Source: Megachile rotundata | Lineage: Eukaryota > Arthropoda > Insecta > Hymenoptera > Megachilidae | Assembly: GCF_050947335.1 (NCBI RefSeq) | Contig: NW_027473345.1 | Span: 806,001-870,000 of the forward strand | Direction of reading: 5' to 3' | Length of the DNA: 64,000 nucleotides | Shown here: positions 41,304-55,959 of the stretch, one piece after another | Layout: every line of letters starts with the position of its first letter | Position numbering within the stretch: position 1 is the first letter of the stretch | Position numbers and translations under genes: made by a program | The notes under the pieces: generated by a model | Told to the model about the DNA's origin: nothing | What the model saw: only the letters and a program-made list of their open reading frames with translations | Database searches by the model: none

Positions 41304-44199
41304 TAATTATGATTGTATGATAGTGATTGTGTGATTTTGATTGTACGATTGTGGTTCTATGATTGTGATTGTATGGTTGTGATTGTATGATTGTGATTGT
41401 ATGATTGTGATTGTATGATTGTGATTGTACGATTGTGATTGTACGATTGTGATTGTATGATTGTGATTGTATGATTGTGATTGTATGATTGTGATTGTAT
41501 GATTGTGATTGTATGATTGTGATTGTATGATTGTGATTGTATGATTGTGATTGTATGATTGTGATTGTATCATTGTGATTGTGTGATTGCGTTTGTATGA
41601 TTCTAATTGTATGCATGTGAATGTATAATTCTGATTGTATGTTTGTGATAATATGATTGCGATTGTATCATTGTGACTGTATGATTGTGATTGTATGATT
41701 GTGATTGTATGATTGTGTTTGTATGATTGCGATTGTATGATTATGATTTTGTGAATGTGATTGTATGATTGTGATTGTATGATTGTGATTATATGATTGT
41801 GATTGTATGACTGTGATTGTATGATTGTGATTGTATGATTGTGATTGCATGATTGTTATTGTATGATTGTGATTGTATAATTGTGATTGTATGATTGTGA
41901 TTGTATCATTGTGATTGTATGATTGTGATTGTATGATTGTGATTCTATGATTGTGATTGTAGGATTGTGATTGTACAATTGCGGTTGTCTGATTGCGATT
42001 GTGTGATTGTGATTGTATGATTGTGTTTGTGTGATTGCGTTCGTATGATTCTAATTGTATGCATGTGAATGTATAATTCTGATTGTATATTTGTGATAAT
42101 ATGATTGCGATTGTATGATTGCGATTGTATGATTGTGATTGTATGATTGTTACTGTGTGATTGTGATTGTATCATTGTGATTGTATGATTGTGATTGTAT
42201 GATTGTGATTGTATGATTGTGATTGTATGATTGTAATTGTATGATTGTGATGGTGTGATTGTGATTGCATGATTGTGATTGCATGATTGTGATTGTATGA
42301 TGGTGATTGTGTGATTGCGTTTGTATGATGCTAATTGTATGCATGTGAATGTATAATTCTGATTTTATGTTTGTGATAATATGATTGCGATTGTAGGATT
42401 GTGATTGTATGATTGTGATTGTAAGATTGTAATTGTATGATTGTGATTGTATTATTTTGATTGTATAATTGTGATTGTATAAATGTGATTGTATAATTGT
42501 GATTGTGTGATTGTGATTGTATGATTGTGATTGTATGACTGTGATTGTATGATTGTGATTGTATGATTGTGATTGTATGATTGTGATCGTAAGGATGTGA
42601 TTGTATGATTGTGATTGTATGATTGTGATTGTATGATTGTGATTGCATGATTGTGATTGTGTGATTGTGATTGTACGTTTGTGGTTCCTTGATTGTAATT
42701 GTATGATTGTGTTTGTATAATTGTGATTGAATGATTGTGATTGTATGATTGTGATTGTATGATTGTGATTGTATGATTGTGATTGTATGGTTGTGATTGT
42801 ATGATTGTGATTGTATGATTGTGATTGTATGATTGTGATTGTATGATTGTGATTGTATGATTGCGATTGTATGATTGTGATTGTATGATTGTGATTGGAT
42901 GATTGTGATTGTATGACTGTCATTGTATGATTGTGATTGTATGATTGTGATCGTAAGACTGTGATTGTATGATTGTGATTGTATGATTGTGATTGTATGA
43001 TTGTGATTGTATGATTGTGATTGCATGATTGTGATTGTGTGATTGTGATTGTACGATTGTGGTTCTGTGATTGTAATTGTATGATTGTGTTTGTATAATT
43101 GTGATTGTATGATTGTGATTGTATGATTGTGATTGTATGATTGTGATTGTATGATTGTGATTGTATGATTGTGATTGTATGATTGTGATTGTATGATTGT
43201 GATTGTATGATTGTGATTGTATGATTGTGATTGTATGATTGTGATTGTATGATTGCGATTGTCTGATTGCGATTGTGTGATTGTGACTGTATGATTGTGA
43301 TTCTATGATTGTGATTGTATGATTGTAATTGTATGAATGTGATTGTATGATTGTGATTGTGTGATTGCGTTTGTATGATTCTAATTGTATGCATGTGAAT
43401 GTATAGTTCTGATTGTATGATTGTGATTGTATGATTGTGATTGTGTGATTGTGATTGTATGATTGTGATTGTATGATTGTGATTGTATGATTGTGATTGT
43501 TTGACTGTGATTGTATGATTGTGATTGTATGATTGTGATTGTACGATTGTGATTGTATGATTGTGATTGTATGATTGTCATTGTATGATTGTGATTGTAT
43601 GATTGTGATTGTATGATTGTGATTGTATGACTGTGATTGTATGATTGTGATTGTATGATTGTGATCGTAAGACTGTGATTGTATGATTGTGATTGTATGA
43701 TTGTGATTGTATGATTGTGATTGCATGATTGTGATTGTGTGATTGTGATTGTACGATTGTGGTTCGATGATTGTAATTGTATGATTGTGTTTGTATAATT
43801 GTGATTGTATGATTGTGATTGTATGATTGTGATTGTATGATTGTGATTGTATGAATGTGATTGTATGATTGTGATTGTATGATTGTGATTGTATGATTGT
43901 GATTGTATGATTGCGATTGTCTGATTGCGATTGTGTGATTGTGACTGTATGATTGTGATTGTATGATTGTGATTCTATGATTGTGATTGTATGATTGTAA
44001 TTGTATGAATGTGATTGTATGATTGTGATTGTGTGATTGCGTTTGTATGATTCTAATTGTATGCATGTGAATGTATAATTCTGATTGTATGTTTGTGATA
44101 ATACGATTGCGATTGTATGATTCAGATTGTATGATTGTGATTGTATGATTGTGATTGTATGATTGTGATTGTATGATTGTGATTGTATGATTGTGATTG

Positions 44200-45200
44200 T
44201 ATGATTGTGATTGTATGATTGTGATTGTATAATTGTGATTGTATAATTGTGATTGCATGATTGTGATTGTATGATTGTCATTGTACGATTGTGGTTGTAT
44301 GATTGTGATTGTATGATTCTGATTGTATGATTGTGATTGTATGATTGTGATTGTATGATTGTGATTGTATGATTGTGATTGTATGATTGTGATTGTATGA
44401 TTGTGATTGTATGATTGTGATTGTATGATTGTGATTGTATGATTGTGATTGTATGATTGTGATTGTGTGATTGCGTTTGTATGATTCTAATTGTATGCAT
44501 GTGAATGTATAATTCTGATTGTATGATTGTGATAATATGATTGCGATTGTATGATTGTGACTGTATGATTGTGATTGTATGATTGTGATTGTATGATTGT
44601 GTTTATATGATTGCGATTGTATGATTATGATTGTGTGAATGTGATTGTATGATTGTGATTGTATGATTGTGATTATATGATTGTGATTGTATGACTGTGA
44701 TTGTATGATTGTGATTGTATGATTGTGATTGCATGATTGTTATTGTATGATTGTGATTGCATAATTGTGATTGTATGATTGTGATTGTATCAATGTGATT
44801 GTATGATTGTGATTGTATGATTGTGATTCTATGATTGTGATTGTTGGATTGCGATTGTACAATTGCGATTGTCTGATTGCGATTGTGTGATTGTGATTGT
44901 ATGATTGTGTTTGTGTGATTGCGTTTGTATGATTCTAATTGTATGCATGTGAATGAATAATTCTGATTGTATATTTGTGATAATATGATTGCGATTGTAT
45001 GATTGTGATTGTATGATTGTGATTGTATGATTGTGATTATATGATTGTGATTGCATGATTGTGATTGTATGATTGTGATTGTATGGTTGTGATTGTATGA
45101 TTGTGATTGTATGATTGTGATTGTGTGATTGCGTTTGTATGATTCTAATTGTATGCATGCGAATGTATAATTCTGATTGTATGTTTGTGATAATATGATT
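44200..45200 (+). repeat. Dispersed copy of the 25.9-27.0 kb segment
   Basis: Markers 26242, 26690 and 26900 recur at 44496, 44944 and 45154, all at 18,254 bp. The rare GAATGAATAATTCTG variant (26698 and 44952) is shared. Boundaries are approximate. Confidence 0.78.
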
Positions 45201-47127
45201 GCGATTGTATGATTGTGACTGTATGATTGTGATTGTATGATTGTAATTGTATGAATGTGATTGTATGATTGTGATTGTGTGATTGCGTTTGTATGATTCT
45301 AATTGTATGCATGTGAATGTATAATTCTGATTGTATGATTGTGATTGTATGATTGTGATTGTGTGATTGTGATTGTATGATTGTGATTGTATGATTGTGA
45401 TTGTATGACTGTGATTGTATGATTGTGATTGTATAATTGTGATTGTATAATTGTGATTGTACGATTCTGGTTCTATGATTGCAATTGTATGATTGTGTTT
45501 GTATAATTGTGATTGTATGATTGTGATTGTATGATTGTGATTGTATGACTGTGATTGTATGATTGTGATTGTATGATTGTGATTGTATGATTGTGATTGT
45601 ATGATTGTGATTGTATGATTGTGATTGTATGATTGTGATTGTGTGATTGCGTTTGTATGATTCTAATTGTATGCATGCGAATGTATAATTCTGATTGTCT
45701 GTTTGTGATAATATGATTGCGATTGTATGATTGTGACTGTATGATTGTGACTGTATGATTGTGATTGTATGATTGTGATTGTATGATTGTGATTGTATGA
45801 ATGTGATTGTATGATTGTGATTGTATGATTGCGATAGTATGATTGTGATCGTAAGACTGTGATTGTATGATTGTGATTGTATGATTGTGATTGCATGATT
45901 GTGATTGCATGATTGTGATTGTGTGATTGTGATTGTACGATTGTGGTTCTATGATTGTAATTATATGATTGTGTTTGTATAATTGTGATTGTATGATTGA
46001 GATTGTATGATTGTGACTGTATGATTGTGATTGTACGATTGTGATTGTACGATTGTGATTGTACGATTGTGATTTTATGATTGTGATTGTATGATTGTGA
46101 TTGTATGACTGTGATTGTATGATTGTGATTGTATGATTGTGATTGTATGACTGTGATTGTGTGATTGTGATTGTATGATTGTGATTGCATGATCCTAATT
46201 GTATGATTGTGAATGTATGATTATGATTGCATGATTGCGATTGTCTGATTGCGATTGTGTGATTGTGAATGCATGATTGTGATTGCATGATTGTGATTCT
46301 ATGATTGTGATTGTATTATTGTAATTGTATGAATGTGATTGTATGATTGTGATTGTGTGATTGCGTTTGTATGATTCTAATTGTATGCATGTGAATGTAT
46401 AGTTCTGATTGTATGATTGTGATTGTATGATTGTGATTGTGTGACTGTGTTTGTATGATTGTGATTGTATGATTGTGATTGTATGACTGTGATTGTATGA
46501 TTGTGATTGTATAATTGTGTTTGTATAATTGTGATTGCATGATTGTTATTGTATGATTGTCATTGTACGATTGTGGTTGTATGATTGTGATTGTATGATT
46601 GTGATTGTATGATTGTGATTGTATGATTGTGATTGTATGATTGTGATTGTATGATTGTGATTGTATGATTGTGATTGTATGATTGTGATTGTATGATTGT
46701 GATTGTGTGATTGCGTTTGTATGATTCTAATTGTAGGCATGCGAATGTATAATTCTGATTGTATGTTTGTGATAATATGATTGCGATTGTATGATTGTGA
46801 CTGTATGATTGTGATTGTATGAATGTGATTGTATGATTGTGATTGTATGATTGCGATTTTATGATTGTGATCGTAAGACTGTGATTGTATGATTGTGATT
46901 GTATGATTGTGATTGTATGATTGTGATTGTATGATTGTGATTGTATGATTGTGATTGTATGATTGTGATTGTATGATTGTGATTTTATGATTGTGATTGT
47001 ATGATTTTGATTGTATAATTGTGATTGTGTGATAGTGATTGTGTGATTGTGACTGCATGATTGTGATTCTATGATTGTGATTGTATGATTGTAATTGTAC
47101 GATTATGATTGTATGATTGTGATTGTA

Positions 47128-47211
47128 TGATTCTACTTGCGTGATTGTGATTGTATGATTGTGAATATATAATTGTATTTGAGTTACTGTGATTGCCGGA
47201 TTGCTATTGTA
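47128..47211 (+). repeat. Cassette B copy 11 (B3)
   Basis: CCGG at 47196, 422 units exactly after copy 10. It is the partner of copy 8 at 15,804 bp, within the third 5-kb unit. Confidence 0.92.
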
Positions 47212-49930
47212 TAATTCTGATTGTATGATAGTGATTGTGTGATTTTGATTGTACGATTGTGGTTCTATGATTGTGATTGTATGATTGTGATTGTATGATT
47301 GTGATTGTATGATTGTGATTGTATGATTGTGATTGTATGATTGTGATTGTATGATTGTGATTGTATGATTGTGATTGTATGATTGTGATTGTATGATTGT
47401 GATTGTATGATTGGGATTGTATGATTGTGATTGTATCATTGTGATTGTGTGATTGTGTTTGTATGATTCTAATTGTATGCATGTGAATGTATAATTCTGA
47501 TTGTATGTTTGTGATAATATGATTGCGATTGTATCATTGTGACTGTATGATTGTGATTGTATGATTGTGATTGTATGATTGTGATTCTATGATTGTGATT
47601 GTAGGATTGTGATTGTACAATTGCGGTTGTCTGATTGCGATTGTGTGATTGTGACTGTATGATTGTGTTTGTGTGATTGCGTTTGTATGATTCTAATTGT
47701 ATGCATGTGAATGTATAATTCTGATTGTATATTTGTGATAATATGATTGCTATTGTATGATTGCGATTGTATGATTGTGATTGTATGATTGTTACTGTGT
47801 GATTGTGATTGTATCATTGTGATTGTATGATTGTGATTGTATGATTGTGATTGTATGATTGTGATTGTATGATTGTGATTGTATGATTGTGATTGTATGA
47901 TTGTGATTGTATGATTGTGATGGTGTGATTGTGATTGCATGATTGTGATTGTATGATGGTGATTGTGTGATTGCGTTTGTATGATGCTAATTGTATGCAT
48001 GTGAATGTATAATTCTGATTGTATGTTTGTGATAATATGATTGCGATTGTAGGATTGTGATTGTATGATTGTGATTGTAAGATTGTAATTGTATGATTGT
48101 GATTGTATTATTTTGATTGTATAATTGTGATTGTATGAAAGTGATTGTATAATTGTGATTGTATGATTGTGATTGTATGATTGTGATTGTATGATTGTGA
48201 TTGTATGATTGTGATTGTATGACTGTGATTGTATGATTGTGATTGTATGATTGTGATCGTAAGACTGTGATTGTATGATTGTGATTGTATAATTGTGATT
48301 GTATAATTGTGATTGTATAATTGTGATTGCATGATTGTGATTGTATGATTGTCATTGTACGATTGTGGTTGTATGATTGTGATTGTATGATTGTGATTGT
48401 ATGATTGTGATTGTATGATTGTGATTGTATGATTGTGATTGCATGATTGTGATTGTATGATTGTCATTGTACGATTGTGGTTGTATGATTGTGATTGTAT
48501 GATTGTGATTGTATGATTGTGATTGTATGATTGTGATTGTATGATTGTGATTGTATGATTGTGATTGTATGATTGTGATTGTATGATTGCGATTGTCTGA
48601 TTGCGATTGTGTGATTGTGACTGTATGATTGTGATTGTATGATTGTGATTCTATGATTGTGATTCTATGATTGTAATTGTATGAATGTGATTGTATGATT
48701 GTGATTGTGTGATTGCGTTTGTATGATTCTATTTGTATGCATGTGAATGTATAGTTCTGATTGTATGATTGTGATTGTATGATTGCGATTGTCTGATTGC
48801 GATTGTGTGATTGTGAATGTATGATTGTGATTGCATGATTGTGATTCTATGATTGTGATTGTATCATTGTAATTGTATGAATGTGATTGTATGATTGTGA
48901 TTGTGTGATTGGGTTTGTATGATTCTAATTGTATGCATGTGAATGTATAGTTCTGATTGTATGATTGTGATTGTATGATTGTGATTGTGTGATTGTGTTT
49001 GTATGATTGTGATTGTATGATTGTGATTGTATGACTGTGATTGTATGATTGTGATTGTATAATTGTGATTGTATAATTGTGATTGCATGATTGTGATTGT
49101 ATGATTGTCATTGTACGATTGTGGTTGTATGATTGTGATTGTATGATTGTGATTGTATGATTGTGATTGTATGATTGTGATTGTATGATTGTGATTGTAT
49201 GATTGTGATTGTATGATTGTGATTGTATGATTGTGATTGTATGATTGTGATTGTATGATTGTGATTGTATGATTGTGATTGTATGATTGTGATTGTGTGA
49301 TTGCGTTTGTATGATTCTAATTGTATGCATGTGAATGTATAGTTCTGATTGTATGATTGTGATTATATGATTGTGATTGTGTGATTGTGTTTGTATGATT
49401 GTGATTGTATGATTGTGATTGCATGATTGTGATTGTATGATTGTCATTGTACGATTGTGGTTGTATGATTGTGATTGTATGATTGTGATTGTATGATTGT
49501 GATTGTATGATTGTGATTGTATGGTTGTGATTGTATGATTGTGATTGTATGATTGTGATTGTATGATTGTGATTGTATCAATGTGATTGTATGATTGTGA
49601 TTGTATGATTGTGATTCTATGATTGTGATTGTTGGATTGCGATTGTACAATTGCGATTGTCTGATTGCGATTGTGTGATTGTGATTGTATGATTGTGTTT
49701 GTGTGATTGCGTTTGTATGATTCTAATTGTATGCATGTGAATGTATAATTCTGATTGTATATTTGTGATAATATGATTGCGATTGTATGATTGTGATTGT
49801 ATGATTGTGATTGTATGATTGTGATTGTATGATTGTGATTGTATGATTGTGATTGTATGATTGTGATTGTGTGATTGTGATTATACGATTGTGGTTCTAT
49901 GATTGTAATTGTATGATTGTGTTTGTATAA

Positions 49931-50143
49931 TTGTGATTGTATGATTGTGATTGTATGATTGTGATTGTATGATTGTGATTGTATGATTGTGATTGTATGA
50001 TTGTGATTGTATGATTGTGATTGTATGATTGTGATTGTATGATTGTGATTGTATGATTGTGATTGTATGATTGTGATTGTATGATTGTGATTGTATGATT
50101 GTGATTGTATGATTGTGATTGTATGATTGTGATTGTATGATTG
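49931..50143 (+). repeat. Pure consensus tract, about 15 perfect units
   Basis: About 213 bases without a visible deviation from the 14-mer. Tracts like this are where partner blocks differ in length by whole units and where duplication junctions fall. Confidence 0.85.
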
Positions 50144-51103
50144 CGATTATCTGATTGCGATTGTGTGATTGTGACTGTATGATTGTGATTGTATGATTGT
50201 GATTGTATGATTGTGATTCTATGATTGTGATTCTATGATTGTAATTGTATGAATGTGATTGTATGATTGTGATTGTGTGATTGCGTTTGTATGATTCTAA
50301 TTGTATGCATGTGAATGTATAGTTCTGATTGTATGATTGTGATTGTATGATTGTGATTGTATGATTGTGATTGTATGATTGTGATTGTATGATTGTGATT
50401 GTATGATTGTGATTGTATGATTGTAATTGTGTGATTGCGTTTGTATGATTCTAATTGTGTGCATGCGAATGTATAATTCTGACTGTATGTTTGTGATAAT
50501 ATGATTGCGATTGTATGATTGTGACTGTATGATTGTGATTGTATGATTGTGATTGTGTGATTGTGATTGTGTGATTGTGATTGTATGATTGTGTTTGTGT
50601 GATTGCGTTTGTATGATTCTAATTGTATGCATGTGAATGTATAATTCTGATTGTATATTTGTGATAATATGATTGCGATTGTATGATTGTGATTGTATGA
50701 TTGTGATTGTATGATTGTGATTGTATGATTGTGATTGCATGATTGTGATTGTGTGATTGTGATTGTACGATTGTGGTTCTATGATTGTAATTGTATGATT
50801 GTGTTTGTATAATTGTGATTGTATGATTGCGATAGTATGATTGTGATCGTAAGACTGTGATTGTATGATTGTGATTGTATGATTGTGATTGTATGATTGT
50901 GATTGCATGATTGTGATTGTGTGATTGTGATTGTATGATTGTGGTTCTATGATTGTAATTATATGATTGTGTTTGTATAATTGTGATTGTATGATTGTGA
51001 TTGTATGATTGTGACTGTATGATTGTGATTGTACGATTGTGATTGTACGATTGTGATTGTACGATTGTGGTTTTATGATTGTGACTGTATGATAGTAACT
51101 GTA

Positions 51104-51137
51104 TGATAGAGATTGTGTAAATGCGATTGTGATTGCA
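51104..51137 (+). repeat. Cassette C copy 6 (C2)
   Basis: Extra hexamer at 51118-51123, near the right end of the third 5-kb unit. Confidence 0.92.
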
Positions 51138-51673
51138 TGATCGTAATTGTATGATTGTGAATGTATGATTATGATTGCATGATTGCGATTGTCTGATTGC
51201 GATTGTGTGATTGTGAATGTATGATTGTGATTGCATGATTGTGATTCTATGATTGTGATTGTATGATTGTAATTGTATGAATGTGATTGTATGATTGTGA
51301 TTGTGTGATTGCGTTTGTATGATTCTAATTGTATGCATGTGAATGTATAGTTCTGATTGTATGATTGTGATTGTATGACTGTGATTGTATGATTGTGATT
51401 GTATAATTGTGACTGTATAATTGTGATTGCATGATTGTGATTGTATGATTGTCATTGTACGATTGTGGTTGTATGATTGTGATTGTATGATTGTGATTGT
51501 ATGATTGTGATTGTATGATTGTGATTGTATGATTTCGATTGTATGATTGTGTTTGTATGATTGCGATTGTATGATTATGATTTTGTGAATGTGATTGTAT
51601 GATTGTGATTGTATGATTGCGATTGTATGATTATGATTTTGTGAATGTGATTGTATGATTGTGATTGTATGAT

Positions 51674-53059
51674 TGTGATTATATGATTGTGATTGTATGA
51701 CTGTGATTGTATGATTGTGATTGTATGATTGTGATTGCATGATTGTTATTGTATGATTGTGATTGTATAATTGTGATTGTATGATTGTGATTGTATCATT
51801 GTGATTGTATGATTGTGATTGTATGATTGTGATTCTATGATTGTGATTGTAGGATTGTGATTGTACAATTGCGGTTGTCTGATTGCGATTGTGTGATTGT
51901 GATTGTATGATTGTGTTTGTGTGATTGCGTTTGTATGATTCTAATTGTATGCATGTGAATGTATAATTCTGATTGTATATTTGTGATAATATGATTGCGA
52001 TTGTATGATTGCGATTGTATGATTGTGATTGTATGACTGTGATTGTATGATTGTGATTGTATAATTGTGATTGTATAATTGTGATTGCATGATTGTGATT
52101 GTATGATTGTCATTGTACGATTGTGGTTGTGTGATTGTGAATGTATGATTGTGATTGCATGATTGTGATTCTATGATTGTGATTGTATGATTGTGATTGT
52201 ATGATTGTGATTGTATGATTTTGATTGTATAATTGTGATTGTGTGATAGTGATTGTGTGATTGTGACTGCATGATTGTGATTATATGATTGTGATTGTAT
52301 GATTGTAATTGTACGATTATGATTGTATGATTGTGATTGTATGATTCTACTTGCGTGATTGTGATTGTATGATTGTGAATATATAATTGTATTTGAGTTA
52401 CTGTGATTGCCGGATTGCTATTGTATAATTATGATTGTATGATAGTGATTGTGTGATTTTGATTGTACGATTGTGGTTCTATGATTGTGATTGTATGGTT
52501 GTGATTGTATGATTGTGATTGTATGATTGTGATTGTATGATTGTGATTGTACGATTGTGATTGTATGATTGTGATTGTATGATTGTGATTGTATGATTGT
52601 GATTGTATGATTGTGATTGTATGATTGTGATTGTATGATTGTGATTGTATGATTGTGATTGTATGATTGTGATTGTATGATTGTGATTGTATGATTGTGA
52701 TTGTATGATTGTGATTGTATGATTGTGATTGTATCATTGTGATTGTGTGATTGCGTTTGTATGATTCTAATTGTATGCATGTGAATGTATAATTCTGATT
52801 GTATGTTTGTGATAATATGATTGCGATTGTATCATTGTGACTGTATGATTGTGATTGTATGATTGTGATTGTATGATTGTGTTTGTATGATTGCGATTGT
52901 ATGATTATGATTTTGTGAATGTGATTGTATGATTGTGATTGTATGATTGTGATTATATGATTGTGATTGTATGACTGTGATTGTATGATTGTGATTGTAT
53001 GATTGTGATTGCATGATTGTTATTGTATGATTGTGATTGTATAATTGTGATTGTATGAT
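51674..53059 (+). repeat. 1.38-kb tandem duplication, copy 1
   Basis: Markers 51950, CCGG 52410 and 52776 recur at 53336, 53796 and 54148 (offsets 1386, 1386 and 1372 bp). It begins in the GATTATATG variant near 51674. Confidence 0.87.
52342..52425 (+). repeat. Cassette B copy 12 (B2)
   Basis: CCGG at 52410, in the first copy of the 1.38-kb tandem pair. Haplotype B2, like copies 4 and 10. Confidence 0.92.
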
Positions 53060-54431
53060 TGTGATTATATGATTGTGATTGTATGACTGTGATTGTATGA
53101 TTGTGATTGTATGATTGTGATTGCATGATTGTTATTGTATGATTGTGATTGTATAATTGTGATTGTATGATTGTGATTGTATCATTGTGATTGTATGATT
53201 GTGATTGTATGATTGTGATTCTATGATTGTGATTGTAGGATTGTGATTGTACAATTGCGGTTGTCTGATTGCGATTGTGTGATTGTGATTGTATGATTGT
53301 GTTTGTGTGATTGCGTTTGTATGATTCTAATTGTATGCATGTGAATGTATAATTCTGATTGTATATTTGTGATAATATGATTGCGATTGTATGATTGCGA
53401 TTGTATGATTGTGATTGTATGACTGTGATTGTATGATTGTGATTGTATAATTGTGATTGTATAATTGTGATTGCATGATTGTGATTGTATGATTGTCATT
53501 GTACGATTGTGGTTGTGGTATTGTGAATGTATGATTGTGATTGCATGATTGTGATTCTATGATTGTGATTGTATGATTGTGATTGTATGATTGTGATTGT
53601 ATGATTTTGATTGTATAATTGTGATTGTGTGATAGTGATTGTGTGATTGTGACTGCATGATTGTGATTATATGATTGTGATTGTATGATTGTAATTGTAC
53701 GATTATGATTGTATGATTGTGATTGTATGATTCTACTTGCGTGATTGTGATTGTATGATTGTGAATATATAATTGTATTTGAGTTACTGTGATTGCCGGA
53801 TTGCTATTGTATAATTATGATTGTATGATAGTAATTGTGTGATTTTGATTGTACGATTGTGGTTCTATGATTGTGATTGTATGGTTGTGATTGTATGATT
53901 GTGATTGTATGATTGTGATTGTATGATTGTGATTGTACGATTGTGATTGTATGATTGTGATTGTATGATTGTGATTGTATGATTGTGATTGTATGATTGT
54001 GATTGTATGATTGTGATTGTATGATTGTGATTGTATGATTGTGATTGTATGATTGTGATTGTATGATTGTGATTGTATGATTGTGATTGTATGATTGTGA
54101 TTGTATCATTGTGATTGTGTGATTGCGTTTGTATGATTCTAATTGTATGCATGTGAATGTATAATTCTGATTGTATGTTTGTGATAATATGATTGCGATT
54201 GTATCATTGTGACTGTATGATTGTGATTGTATGATTGTGATTGTATGATTGTGTTTGTATGATTGCGATTGTATGATTATGATTTTGTGAATGTGATTGT
54301 ATGATTGTGATTGTATGATTGTGATTATATGATTGTGATTGTATGACTGTGATTGTATGATTGTGATTGTATGATTGTGATTGCATGATTGTTATTGTAT
54401 GATTGTGATTGTATAATTGTGATTGTATGAT
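53060..54431 (+). repeat. 1.38-kb tandem duplication, copy 2
   Basis: Adjacent to copy 1. Private differences include GGTTGTGGTATTG at about 53511 (copy 1: GGTTGTGTGATTG) and one whole unit fewer in a consensus tract. Confidence 0.87.
53728..53811 (+). repeat. Cassette B copy 13 (B2)
   Basis: CCGG at 53796, 1386 bp (99 units) after copy 12 in the second tandem copy. A private change gives GATAGTAATTG just downstream, where copy 12 has GATAGTGATTG. Confidence 0.92.
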
Positions 54432-55519
54432 TGTGATTGCATCATTGTGATTGTATGATTGTGATTGTATGATTGTGATTCTATGATTGTGATTGTAGGA
54501 TTGTGATTGTACAATTGCGGTTGTCTGATTGCGATTGTGTGATTGTGATTGTATGATTGTGTTTGTGTGATTGCGTTTGTATGATTCTAATTGTATGCAT
54601 GTGAATGTATAATTCTGATTGTATATTTGTGATAATATGATTGCGATTGTATGATTGCGATTGTATGATTGTGATTGTATGATTGTTACTGTGTGATTGT
54701 GATTGTATCATTGTGATTGTATGATTGTGATTGGATGATTGTGATTGTATGATTGTGATTGCATGATTGTGATTGTGTGATTGTGATTGTACGTTTGTGG
54801 TTCCTTGATTGTAATTGTATGATTGTGTTTGTATAATTGTGATTGTATGATTGTGATTGTATGATTGTGATTGTATGATTGTGATTGTATGATTGTGATT
54901 ATATGGTTGTGATTGTATGATTGTGATTGTATGATTGTGATTGTATGATTGTGATTGTATGATTGTGATTGTATGATTGCGATTGTATGATTGTGATTGT
55001 ATGATTGTGATTGGATCATTGTGATTGTATGACTGTCATTGTATGATTGTGATTGTATGATTGTGATCGTAAGACTGTGATTGTATGATTGTGATTGTAT
55101 GATTGTGATTGTATGATTGTGATTGTATGATTGTAATTGTATGAATGTGATTGTATGATTGTGATTGTGTGATTGCGTTTGTATGATTCTAATTGTATGC
55201 ATGCGAATGTATAATTCTGATTGTATGTTTGTGATAATATGATTGCGATTGTATGATTGTGACTGTATGATTGTGATTGTATGAATGTGATTGTATGATT
55301 GTGATTGTATGATTGCGATTGTATGATTGTGATCGTAACACTGTGATTGTATGATTGTGATTGTATGATTGTGATTGTATGATTGTGATTGTATGATTTT
55401 GATTGTATAATTGTGATTGTGTGATAGTGATTGTGTGATTGTGACTGCATGATTGTGATTCTATGATTGTGATTGTATGATTGTAATTGTACGATTATGA
55501 TTGTATGATTGTGATTGTA

Positions 55520-55603
55520 TGATTCTACTTGCGTGATTGTGATTGTATGATTGTGAATATATAATTGTATTTGAGTTACTGTGATTGCCGGATTGCTATT
55601 GTA
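55520..55603 (+). repeat. Cassette B copy 14 (B1)
   Basis: CCGG at 55588. The haplotype switches back to B1, as in copies 1 and 2, about 50 kb after B1 was last seen. Confidence 0.92.
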
Positions 55604-55925
55604 TAATTATGATTGTATGATAGTGATTGTGTGATTGTGATTGTATGATTGTGATTGTATGATTGTGATTGTATGATTGTGATTGTATGATTGTGATTGT
55701 ATGATTGCGATTGTCTGATTGCGATTGTGTGATTGTGACTATATGATTGTGATTGTATGATTGTGATTCTATGATTGTAATTATATGATTGTGTTAGTAT
55801 AATTGTGATTGTATGATTGTGATTGTATGATTGTGACTGTATGATTGTGATTGTACGATTGTGATTGTACGATTGTGATTGTACGATTGTGATTTTATGA
55901 TTGTGACTGTATGATTGTAACTGTA

Positions 55926-55959
55926 TGATAGAGATTGTGTAAATGCGATTGTGATTGCA
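55926..55959 (+). repeat. Cassette C copy 7 (C1)
   Basis: Extra hexamer at 55940-55945. Haplotype C1 returns here, together with haplotype B1 at 55.5 kb. Confidence 0.92.

Larger units (their letters stand above)
40192..43560 (+). repeat. Dispersed copy of the 12.1-15.5 kb segment
   Basis: Markers 12124, 12830, 13544, 13992, 14258 and 15294 recur at 40192, 40898, 41612, 42060, 42340 and 43390 (offset 28,068, growing to 28,096 bp). Rare variants are shared, such as GCGTTCGTATG (13970 and 42038) and CTGATTTTATG (14278 and 42360). Confidence 0.85.
46386..51350 (+). repeat. 5-kb unit K, copy 3 (dispersed)
   Basis: Markers 46736, 47478, 47702, 47996, 48738, 48934, 49326, 49732, 50306, 50460, 50628 and 51334 follow the order of copy 1, at offsets of about 15.36-15.82 kb. 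It is separated from copy 2 by about 5.5 kb of other array. A private change gives TTCTATTTG at 48728 in place of TTCTAATTG. Confidence 0.8.
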
